From the NCBI GenBank assembly GCA_019916065.1, contig CM034241.1, forward strand, positions 18,775,228-18,839,227: a stretch of DNA of 64,000 nt, written 5' to 3'. Position numbers and translations under genes: made by a program. The notes beneath the pieces were generated by a model. The model saw nothing but the letters and a program-made list of their open reading frames with translations. It was not told the DNA's origin and made no database searches. This document shows, one piece after another, positions 54,426 through 64,000 of this stretch (its first letter is position 1; each line of letters opens with the position of its first letter). The stretch is from Vitellaria paradoxa. Taxonomy: Eukaryota > Streptophyta > Magnoliopsida > Ericales > Sapotaceae.

Positions 54426-57400
54426 TCAAGGCTCCACATTATAATCATTGCTCGACTCAGAATCACCCTCGGACTCAGAATCATAATGGAACTCGTCTTC
54501 ATCGACATTATGCTCCATTCCCACAAAATCATCGTCCTCATCACATATGAAATTATCATGCCCAAAACGTTCATCACGCACCTGCCTTTCTGTGTTAATG
54601 AAGTCATTTGGATTATTTCAGCTTTAATATCATTTCTACCTAACTCATCTCCAATTTGATCTTCAATAACAATAGGAGGAATATCAGTGGTTTCATCTTG
54701 CTGAAACACATCATTTATTTCTCCATTATGTATCTCCTCGCTCATTATTTCTGGTATATTCTATGTTCCACGTCATTCAATATGCTGTACAACTTTCCAA
54801 TTACCCCCTAATTTTGTATCATTGACATAAAAAACTTGTTTCACTTGATTTGGTAAAACAAATGGGTCATCTTTATACCATCGACTTCCAGCATCTATGA
54901 CAATGCAATGTGCATCTGTGCATATAGTCTTACTACTTCCAGTATCAAACCATTCACACTGAAACAAAACTACATGATGATCAAACATATATCTCATGTC
55001 CCATACTTTACACAAAAAGCCATAGAAGTTATGAGCTTGCCCCTTATGGTCTCCTTCAACTGTCACCCCACTATTTTGACTTCTTCGACGATTTTCCAAG
55101 TCTTTTGTATGGAATCGAACACCATTAGATATGCAGCCTGAATATAGACTTATTGTTGGATTAGGGCCATTAGCTAATGACCATAATTCATCAGTGGCCT
55201 CTGGCGACCCCTTAGATCTCAAGCGATTCAACTACATAATGAAAAGTAGTGCATATTAATTGATGTGAGGTTAATTAGGTGAAAATGACATATTATAATT
55301 ATATCTTACACGGCATTTAAACCAATTAGGGAATAGCGCTATATGCCTCTTCATGATGTCCCTTGTACTTTCAGCTTCCAAAATGCGTTTGTGCTCCCTA
55401 TTTAAACAAAGAAATTATGTAATAAAAATTATAATTAATTGTTAATTTCTTAAATAAGAAAGATGTATATATGAAAACTCACTCCAAATATGGATCGATT
55501 TCAGAACTGTTGTAAAGGACAAACTAATGAGCCATCTCTCGTTCTTTAATGGAAATATCATGAGGTCGATAAATAGGAAGAATAGGACGGACACTTTGAG
55601 TAAATATTGCCAACCCAGGGCCACGATCACCACCATCAACATTTCGCTCTTCTTTGTTATACATAGTTTTAGTCTCATTAAGATACATTGAGCAGAATGC
55701 AAGACATTCTTTTACAACATATGCCTCTGCAATTGAGCCTTCTGGACAAGCTCGATTTGTGACAAATTTTTTTAGTGTGCCAAGAAACCTTTAATATAAA
55801 AAAGATAAAACAAAATTAGGTTACAAGTCAAACATTTCATGATGACCTTTAACATGTAATTGTATAAGTAAAGTTAAGAAATATCTTACCGTTCAATCGG
55901 GTACATCCACTGATATTGCACTGGCCCCCCAAGTTTATCCTCATGGGGTAAATGAATAGGCAAATGTACCATGACGTCAAAGAATGCAGGGGGAAAGATT
56001 TTCTCTAACTTACAAAGGATCAAAACAATACGTTTCTCTATTTTTTCAAATTGACTTATATTCAATACTTTAGCATATAATTCTTGGAAAAAATTCCCTA
56101 GCTCAAACAATGGAGTGCAAATATCCTTGCTAAGGAATCCACGCATCCCAATCAGAAGAATTTTTTGTAATAGAACATGGCAGTCATGACTTTTAAGACC
56201 TAACAACCTACCATCCTTTGTATTTACACATTTGGAAATGTTTGCTACATATCCATCTGGATACTTGATAGACTGTAAAAAATCCAAGAACTTTTGTCTT
56301 TCCTGTGGAGACAATGTGTACAATGCAGGAGGTATTATGAGTTTACCATCAGGACGCTCCTTACAATGCAAGGTTTTTCTAATTTTCATGTCTTTTAAAT
56401 CTATACAAGCTTTTGGGATATCCTTGTTCTTTCTATGAATACTCAACAATGTGCCAATTAAACTATCACATATATTTTTTTCTATGTGCATAACATCAAG
56501 ATTATGCCTGAGATTGAGCATCTTCCAATAGGGTAGCTTGAATAAAATGCTTTGTTTGTTCCAGTTCAGGTTGAATTTGTTAATACTATCTCTTTGAGAA
56601 TTGCTAATCAATCTCTGCCTCTTAAGATTGCTTGGATGCTTGCCAAAGGGCTCATACGTACCTACTGACACTTGCTCAAATATTTGCTCACCAATTAAAA
56701 CCCGTGGCCTTCGTCGATTCTCAACTTTACCATTGAATAGTTTGCTCTTTCGCCAAGAATGGTCCTTAGGAAAGAAACAACGAGCACCCATGTACCCAAT
56801 CTTACCTCTTAATGATTGGGTCGAATGTTCTTCATTACAATTAGGGCAAGCCATATAGCCTTTCATTGTCCACCCCGACAAATTACCATAAGCTGGAAAG
56901 TCATTAATAGCCCACATAATAACTACATGCATTTGAAAGTTATATCCCGACGATGCATCATAAGTGCATACACTATTTTCCCACAAGTCCTTCAACTTAT
57001 CAATTAATGGGCGCATATAAACATCAATGTTTCGACTTGGCACACTTGGTCCTGGAATAAGTAACGACATCATGCAAAATTGCTTTGTCATACATTTCCA
57101 TGGTGGTAAATTATATGGTGTAACTATGATAGGCCACATGCTGTATGAAATGCTCATATTTCCAAAAAGATTAAACCCATCAGTGGCAAGGCCGAGCCTC
57201 ACATTTCTCGAGTCTCTAGCAAATTTAGGATGTGTTCTATCAAAATTTTTCCACTCATCACCATCGGCAGGATGCCTTGATATTCCATCATCAACTCGTT
57301 TCTCCTTATGCCATCTCATGTCCGCAGTTGTTTTCCTTGACATATGCAATCTTTTCAACCTTGGTGTCAGTGGGAAGTATCTTAATACTTTGTGTGCAAT

Positions 57401-58207
57401 TTTCTTCTCATTTTAACCGCGTGGTTTGTATCTGGGTGTCTGACATACTGGGCATTTATCTAGGCTTGCATTCTCCTTCCAAAAAAGTGCACAATCAAAT
57501 TTACAAGCATCAATACACTTATACCCCAGGCCCAAATCACGTAACAATTTCTTAGCCTCGTAAACAGTCCAAGGAGCCCTCTCATTACAATTGGGCAAAA
57601 GTTTCTTTAAGATCTTTAATAAATAATCAACAGATTTGTTGCTCCACTTAAACATAACCTTCGCATGCATAATAGTGATAACAAATGACAACACAGTATA
57701 CTCTTTACAACCTGAGTATAACTCACGCCGAGCCCCATGTAATAGCTTGTCGAAGTTTTGAACATCATCCACTTCTATGCCATCAAGACTTCTTTCTGTA
57801 TCATGATCATTCCTCAAATTTCCAAAATAAATATCTTCCAACATATCGGAAAACTCATCACCATTTTCCTCTAATTCAGCATTATGTTCGCTTTCATTAG
57901 CTGTCATTATGTCTTAAAAATCCTCCCCATCATCCGACGTGAAATCAGTTTCTAGATTTGATGAATCCGCAACAACGACTTCACCATGATGTAACCAAGT
58001 TGTGTATGTCGGCGATATTCCTTTCAAAAATAAATGGTACTTCACTATATTAATGTCCATGTATGAAACATTCATGCAATTCACACATGGACAATGAATC
58101 TTCCCATTCAACCTAAAATTTGTAGCAGCAAATTCAATGAATGCGTTAACCCCTACTCTGTACTTATCGCTGACTCGATCTTTAAGCTTCATCCAACTTT
58201 TATCCAT
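54426..58207 (-). pseudogene. TNPD-type transposase of the CACTA element (Transposase_21), with in-frame stops
   Basis: The start is MDKSWMKLKDR (58207), the transposase-associated N-terminal domain with CPCVNC. An acidic linker and a zinc-type CPVCQTPRYK follow, then Transposase_21 from HMSRKTTADMRWHKE through RNVRLGLATDGFNLFGNMS, a GPSVPSRNIDVYMRPL block and CPNCNEEH, to IEKNICDSLIGTLL. DUF4218-like sequence (VHLPIHLPHEDKLGGPVQYQ) continues across introns at about 55889-55789, 55482-55398 and 55310-55235. Exon 4 has a DUF4216-like FQCEWFDTG and an acidic tail. In-frame stops occur near 57914, 57413, 55524, 54773 and 54761, with a frame change near 54600. Confidence 0.88.
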
Positions 58208-59616
58208 TTTTAATGACCTACAATAAATAATCATAAAAAACATATCCAATATTTTCTAGTGACAACCAATGAATAATAAGAAATACATATCTAAGAAGTT
58301 TCAAAAATCCATGACATAATCATGGATACACCTAATATTTCCAACTTGGATTAGGTATGCCATAAAAATTAGAGGTTTTTGTTTGGTAGCATTTTGATTT
58401 TCTATTTATTTCATTAAAATTTTGTAAATTGACAACAAAAATATATTTGTTAAATCAGTTTATTTTATTTTTTATTTTTAAAAAATAAAAACTTAAACAA
58501 AAAATATAAATAAAAAAGTGTTTTCACTCCTTTTTTCTCAGTTGTAAACAAAGTGTCAATTTTAATACTTTGTTAATTTTTGTTATATCATATTAAAATA
58601 AATTATTTTATTCAAATATTTTATTAAACTAAAATTATTTTTTATAAATAATATAATATAATTAAATTAATTAAATAATTATCTAAATTAATATTTACAA
58701 TATTTTATTAATCCATTTTTTATAAATAAATAATTTAATTTAATTTAATTTAAAAATTAATTTGATTAATATAAAATCTATTTTATTAAATTATTTTTAA
58801 AAGAAATATTAAAATTAAATTAATTAATAAAATTATATTGATTTAATTAATTTAATAATTAATTTCATTAATATACAATGTAGTTTATTAAATTACTTTT
58901 AAAAAATATTAAAAATAAAATTGATTTAATTTAACTTAAATTTAATAATTAATTTAATTTAATTAATATTAAAAATATTTTACTAAATTATTTTTAATAA
59001 ATATAATAATTAAATTAATTAAAAAGTTTAATTAATTTAATTTATTTGATAATAAAAAATAAAAAGAATAAAAAGGAAAGTCTTTGCTTGATAATAATCT
59101 CTTTTACTTTTTTATTTAATTTGTTGATATCTTCCTTGAATAAGAACACCCAGGTCAAGGGGTTACTTGTCTCTATAGGTTCCACGTGTTGATTCTTTGT
59201 AATGCGCTTACTGTGCCAGACATAGTAAAAGCCATAAAAAAAGGCAAAGGTCAATTCATTGTTTTCTAAATTTCCCCCCAGACATCACTTTTCAATAAAG
59301 TCCACACCTAATAAATTTAATTAGCTAGTTGTGTTTTAGGTAGTTTTTCTTAAGCTTAATTATGTGGTATCTTGTAAGATGTTTGCATCCAGAACCTTCA
59401 TCAAATTATTTAACCGCCATTTGCATTAATTAAGCACTTAATTGCTTTTTATTTATTCTATAGTTTAGTTGCCAGTTGTCTAGCCTAGGTTGTGCCTCTG
59501 GTCCATCCTCATCTACACAGATGGCTTCTTCCTTTTATGTTCCTTTTATGTTCCCCCACACTTCTATACGCCTCAGCAGGATAAGTTAGAAAAAGAAACA
59601 TTATTGTTTTATATTG

Positions 59617-59621
<5 letters not shown>

Positions 59622-59650
<29 letters not shown>
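59622..59650. repeat. (TA)n microsatellite
   Basis: An uninterrupted TA run of about 14 units inside the CACTA element. Confidence 0.9.
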
Positions 59651-59652
<2 letters not shown>

Positions 59653-60057
59653 GACAACATAAAACTACTTGAAAGTAAAGAAATTAATTATTGTAAACAT
59701 ACACACCCTTAGTTCTGATCAAACTACAAGCAATCAACAACATGAATCTGGTTTAATATAGGCTGAATATAATAATAATAATTGATACTCAAAGAGATTT
59801 TTTTACCAATCCTTAAAAACTTGGCAAAGAGCAAGTCCGAGCTCAATTGATCAAGAATTCACACCCTTCAGTTACCTGCCAAAGAGCAACAACAGAGCTC
59901 GGTCAACAATTCGCTACCCTTGCTTGTGATTCAAGGGATCTCGGGATCTCCCTGCCTCAAATATAAATCATGTGAAAAAATAAATAACTAAATAAAAGAT
60001 TAAAAAAAAAAAAGGGCAAAGGATTGATCTGTTCAAAGGAACTTGGGGTGCTTTTTT

Positions 60058-60088
60058 TTTTCTATTGCAACATGAAATAATATAGAGA

Positions 60089-60120
<32 letters not shown>

Positions 60121-60195
60121 CATAGAGATATATATGTGTGTGTGTGTATATAGATTGCTTTTTTTTTTTTTTTTGTTGCAACATGAAATAATATT
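60058..60195. repeat. Local duplication with TA and GT microsatellites
   Basis: Two copies of a T-run followed by (C/G)TTGCAACATGAAATAATAT-like sequence (about 60050-60085 and 60159-60195) flank a (TA)n run (60089-60112) and a (GT)n run (about 60135-60147). Confidence 0.75.
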
Positions 60196-62716
60196 ATAAG
60201 ATGCATGTCGCTTGCCCAATGAAGTTTGAACCACTCAGTACAATCTCACTACCACTCTTTCATTTCACTAGCCTTCGTGATACTATACTTTTGTTTTTTA
60301 GTATCCTTCTAAATATCTCTCAAGTAATTGTCATTAGAAAAAAGGACATTATTGAAATATTAAAAATTATCCATGCTTAAAGACATAAAAACATAATTTA
60401 ACTTACAAAGAGTTAAATAAATAAATAAATAAAAAGTTAAAAGAAAAATTAGTACAAAATTCAAATATTAGGCTATTATAATTTTTTGATCACAAATAAT
60501 GATTTGGATAACAGAACTCTTTCTCTCTAATAAATCTCAGCAATTAATGGTTATAAAACAAAATTTCAACTTTTAATTTAGAGATATATATCAAATCATT
60601 AAACTGTACTGTCATATAGATGCCGATCATAGAGGCACCAAAAAGGACTAAACTGAAAATAGACCTTCACCACTGAATATAACTTGAAGAATTAATGTAG
60701 ATTTTGAAATCTCATCATAAATAAATTTGAGGAAAAATTTAGAAAACACCATTTCAATAATATTATATATGTAATTAGAGTTGAAAATAAATCTAGTCAA
60801 GTTGAATTTGAACTTATTCAAACTCAACGCGAGGTATTTCTCAAGCTTGATCTTGAGATTCATTTGAATTTTTATATAAACTCAACTTTGATTAGGTAAA
60901 AAAGAATTTAGAATCGAGATCAATTCATAAATTACTCAATTAAATAACATGTATTTTTTTTAAAATTAAGTTGAGAAAAAAAACTATTTTATTTAAATTA
61001 AAAAAAATTCTATATTTGTAGCTCTGTTTTGGGAGACGGGGGCATTTTACGAGGCCATAGAAATAGTTCTTCTCAATAATCACCCTTGGTTTGAAGTCAA
61101 TCATGAACAAGAAGAAAAATTTTTTGATCCTGAAAGACAATTTTGTCCCTATCTGGTCTTAGAATTACAATCATGCTTGGGTGAGTAGGGAGATAATTAT
61201 TATTAATTAATTAATAATGACTTTTTTTTTCAAGCTACAGTTTCAACGATGAGTGCTAATTCTGTTTCTTAGTCAGTGATCTCAATTCCCTTTCTATATT
61301 TTGGATGGAGTCTTAACAAATTAATGATTGGGCATTATTCTCACTTTACAGGATGACCCTGCAAAAGGATTACTCCTACTTTAATCTAGGACGGCCATGC
61401 ATGGAGAAAGTATCGACAGAAAGTTACCCTCAATGCCAAACACCCATGGTTAGATGACTAATTTCAATATTCTTTTATTTTTTGTCACTCCAAATATACC
61501 TTAAATATATATTTAGATGATGAGTACTTTTGTCCAAGCTAGCCTCTTCAATTTTTACTATTACAACACTTACCCATCTCCCATCCCATCCTACCCCACC
61601 CCACTCTACCTCGAGTTCCCAACCAAAGAAAAGGTAAAATAATCAATACATATACTGCAGTACAAAAAATTAGATTCTGGATGGTGAACACTTTAACCAT
61701 TATTTTTACTGCTAATATAAAAATTCTGCACCATTTAATTAAAGAGAGTATGTTTTGAAGTGCCAAGATTCAAGAATCAAAACCAAGGGCCCGTTTGGCA
61801 TACAAAAATTTGGTAAAAATCTCTTAAAATTTCTAAAAATATACTTCCAAATCACTAGCAAAAAAAGTCTTTTGGGTTTTTAAGAGACTGACCTTGCCTT
61901 CCTTTCCTAGTTTGTTATTCATTCTTGCAACTATTATCCCACAAATGGGCTTCATATCTACTAGTCCATCTATGTCTGGTACCATGTCAATTATCAAAAA
62001 TGGTTACCCATATCAAGAGCAGAAAACAAACATCAAAAGATAATTAAAAAAAAATCAAACTTTCAAAGATATCCATAGAGAGAGAAGAAGAGGAGTGAAC
62101 TGACCTTGTAACACCTATATATTGAGAGGTTCTCTGTCCAAATGTGTCAATAGACTTCCTATGAACAAGTTGTGTGTGTATATAGATTGCTTTTTTTTTT
62201 TTTCTGTCACTCCCGCTCAATCAATAGAAACCTTTTTCACGGAATAAATCCCCTAAAAACCACAATCAAATAAATTAATCTCATCCCTAGATTTCAGGTT
62301 CCTCTGATCCTTTAACAGATAAAACATAAAAACAGAAAAGAAAAAGTGTAAAAAGGGGGGAGAAAAGAATACATCAGCTCCAAAAGAATACACCAACATC
62401 AGTGATCATGCTATAGGAAGTTGGTCCCCAAAACAAATGAACACAAAAAAATAACCTCAATAGAAATTTGGTCCCCAAAACACAAAACCTAGAAATTATA
62501 AGTCACAAAACCATAAAACCCATCTACAGAGATATCAAATACATCAATAGGATCCAAAAACCTACTCTTTCAAGAATGGTCTGTGAGATAAATAGCTGGG
62601 AATCAGAGCTCCACCGCCACTTTCACAACATTTCTTGCTCACTGAAGAGAAATACTAACAAGGACCTATAAATAAATACACATATATGTATGTATGAGCA
62701 TGTATGTGTGTATGTC

Positions 62717-62746
62717 TATATATATATATAGAGAGAGAGAGAGAGA
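62717..62746. repeat. (TA)n(GA)n microsatellite
   Basis: A TA run of about seven units directly joined to a GA run of about eight units, near the right end of the CACTA element. Confidence 0.85.
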
Positions 62747-62954
62747 AAGAGAGCGAAACTCAAAACAAAGGTGTTACCGGCGTGAATGTTATGACGAACC
62801 GGTGGCAGAGAAGCATTCGGCCTTTTACCAATTACAAATAGGTGCAAACAAAGATGGGTATACTTACTGTGAACGGCAAAAGGTTTCTTTTCTTTTCTTT
62901 TCTTTTCTTTTTCTACAGCTTTCACCAACCAGACATGTAGGCGCAAAATAAAAA

Positions 62955-63268
62955 AAATTACTTCTCAACCTTCCTCGACTAGAAAGTTGGTTGGTAAGGA
63001 TATAAAACATTGGCGCTAATAAATGGCAGGCTGGCTTTTACATTATTGCCGACCAATTGGTCAGGGAAAAAGGGAGAAATTTTATTTTAACATTTCCTGA
63101 CTAAACTTTTGGTCGGCAAATAAAAATATTTAGTTGGTAAAGGTAATCTAATTGACTACAAAATTTGTTTCACATTGCCGACCAACTACTCGGAAAAAAT
63201 AAAAAATTAGTGACTAAACTTTTGTTGGTCGGAAAAACTAGTTGGCAAAAGTGTGCACTCTTGTAGTG
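62955..63268. repeat. CACTA right subterminal and terminal repeats
   Basis: Motifs of the same class as on the left: GCCGACCAATTGGTCAGGG at about 63050, TTTGGTCGGCAAAT at about 63111, GCCGACCAACT at about 63178, TTGGTCGG near 63216, then the terminal TCTTGTAGTG. They are more diverged than the left cluster. Confidence 0.85.
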
Positions 63269-63271
63269 AGT

Positions 63272-64000
63272 GATGAACTAGTGAGTGTAGAAGAAAAAGC
63301 TATGTTTATTAATGACTAATTGCCAATGTTTCAACCTTTGGAGACAACTTTGATTAAACCCAAACCATCGGTTGAGTGTTCCCATTGTCCTTTTAGGAAA
63401 CCTTTACCCAATGAGCTTAAGTATGTATTTCTAGGAAAGGGTGAAACATTTCCGATAGTTATGTCTTCTAAGTTGTAGAAAGCCCTAGAAGAAAGGTTGT
63501 TAGTGGTTTTGAGTGCTCACTGTAAGGCCTTAGGATGGACAGAAGTGGATCTTCAAGGTATTAGTCCCTTAGCATGCACTCATCATAAATACCTTGAGGA
63601 TGATGCCAAACCGATGAGGCAAACGCAATATAGGCTTAGCCCCAACATGAAAGAGGTTGTGAAGGGAGAAGCACTCAAATTATTGGATGTGGGTATTATT
63701 TACCCCATCTTAGATTCAAAGTGGGTGAGTCCTACCAAACTAGTCCCTAAAAAGTCCAGTGTATTGTTGTAGAAAATGAGAAAGGAAAGTTAGTACCATA
63801 ACATACCCAAACCGGGTGGCATATGTGTATCGACTATAGGCACCCAAATTATGTGACCTAGAAAAACCATTTTCCCCTTCCATTCCTAGATCAAGTGCTT
63901 AAGAGAGTAGTGGGAAATCATTTCTACTATTTTCTTGATGGATATTCGAGGTATAACCAAATTGAAATAGCAATTGAGGATTAGGAAAGGACCACCTTCA
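63272..64000 (+). pseudogene. Reverse transcriptase remnant of element G, runs off the window
   Basis: Continues G after the CACTA target duplication: KPLPNELKYVFLGKGE, ALGWTEVDLQGISPLACTHH, NMKEVVKGEALKLLDVGIIYP and VPKKSS, then a frame change near 63765, CIDYRH, FPLPFLDQVLKRVVG and FLDGYSRYNQIEIAIED. Several stops are present. It is cut before the FMDD catalytic motif by the window end. Confidence 0.88.

Larger units (their letters stand above)
58250..62950. other. Long AT-rich region upstream of the CACTA genes
   Basis: About 4.7 kb without a supported gene, probably holding the transposase promoter at its left side. It includes a very AT-rich block (58370-59070) made of TTAATT/AATTAA runs, microsatellites, a C-rich patch (61564-61606) and two copies of a TGTGTGTATATAGATTGC plus T-run unit (about 60138-60174 and 62172-62203). 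Unusually long for a CACTA 5' region, so an older insertion may be hidden in it. Confidence 0.5.
51155..63268 (-). mobile_element. Complete CACTA (En/Spm-type) DNA transposon
   Basis: 12,114 bp. The left end begins CACTACAAGA (51155) and the right end finishes TCTTGTAGTG (63268), an inverted 10-bp match. A perfect 3-bp target duplication AGT flanks it (51152-51154 and 63269-63271). Subterminal palindromic repeats occur at both ends. It encodes a TNPD-type transposase and a TNPA/Ptta-type protein on the minus strand. It lies between protease and RT of element G, so it is younger than G. Transposase stops suggest the copy is no longer autonomous. Confidence 0.96.

Noticed and set aside
57027..57555. 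Plus-strand frames opposite the CACTA transposase
   Set aside because: Antisense shadows of the Transposase_21 exon.
61789..61802. GGGCCCGTTTGGC, a motif often at ends of small DNA transposons
   Set aside because: No inverted partner or target duplication found nearby.

Overview
The window is nuclear DNA of a plant, probably gene-poor heterochromatin. No host protein gene, rRNA or tRNA gene could be supported. Nearly all recognisable sequence is transposable elements: Ty3/Gypsy LTR retrotransposons of the Athila-like kind and one CACTA (En/Spm) DNA transposon. The Athila-like call rests on a primer site matching plant tRNA-Asp, a Gag-PR-RT-RNase H-INT order, a TTGGGGGG polypurine tract, and an extra reading frame where env would lie. 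The species cannot be named from the sequence.

Layout 1-42221 is a nest. The oldest layer is an LTR remnant, H (3118-4147 and 42175-42221). Element E (minus strand, its gag running off the left edge, 5' LTR 1464-3117) adjoins H and appears inserted in it. A solo LTR, F (4148-5364 and 41465-42169), also sits in H. Element A (5365-41459, minus strand) sits in F. Element B (14060-36767, plus strand) sits in the protease-RT junction of A with a perfect CTTTC duplication. Element C (14854-23891, minus strand) sits in the 5' LTR of B with a perfect TTCAC duplication. A and B encode Gag, protease, RT, RNase H, integrase and an accessory protein, but all are broken by stops or frameshifts except the accessory frames. 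C encodes only Gag and protease plus a unique tail, with no RT, RNase H or integrase, so it must have been mobilised in trans.

Layout 42222-64000: 42222-44268 and 45872-49289 hold nothing recognisable apart from a perfect 24-bp inverted repeat at 46843-46919. Between them lies a solo LTR, D (44269-45866), with an AGACT duplication. From about 49290 a very decayed plus-strand Gypsy element, G, begins. It is split by a complete 12.1-kb CACTA transposon (51155-63268, AGT duplication) and runs off the right edge in its RT. The CACTA element carries a TNPD-type transposase and a TNPA/Ptta-type second gene on the minus strand, palindromic subterminal repeats, and about 5 kb of AT-rich, microsatellite-laden DNA upstream of the genes.

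The most interesting signals are structural. (i) A hairpin with a 9-bp stem and 3-nt loop stands just upstream of the polypurine tract in A, B and C, with a compensatory base change. (ii) A small covarying hairpin is found in the U5 part of every LTR family except F. (iii) Each family has its own perfect palindrome repeated in its LTR and, where internal sequence is visible, in its leader or post-integrase spacer: TATTCGAATA in A, GGTCCGGACC or GGTCCCGACC/GGTCGGGACC in B, C and D, GGGCGCCC in E. (iv) The accessory frames of A and B survive intact while the replication genes have decayed.
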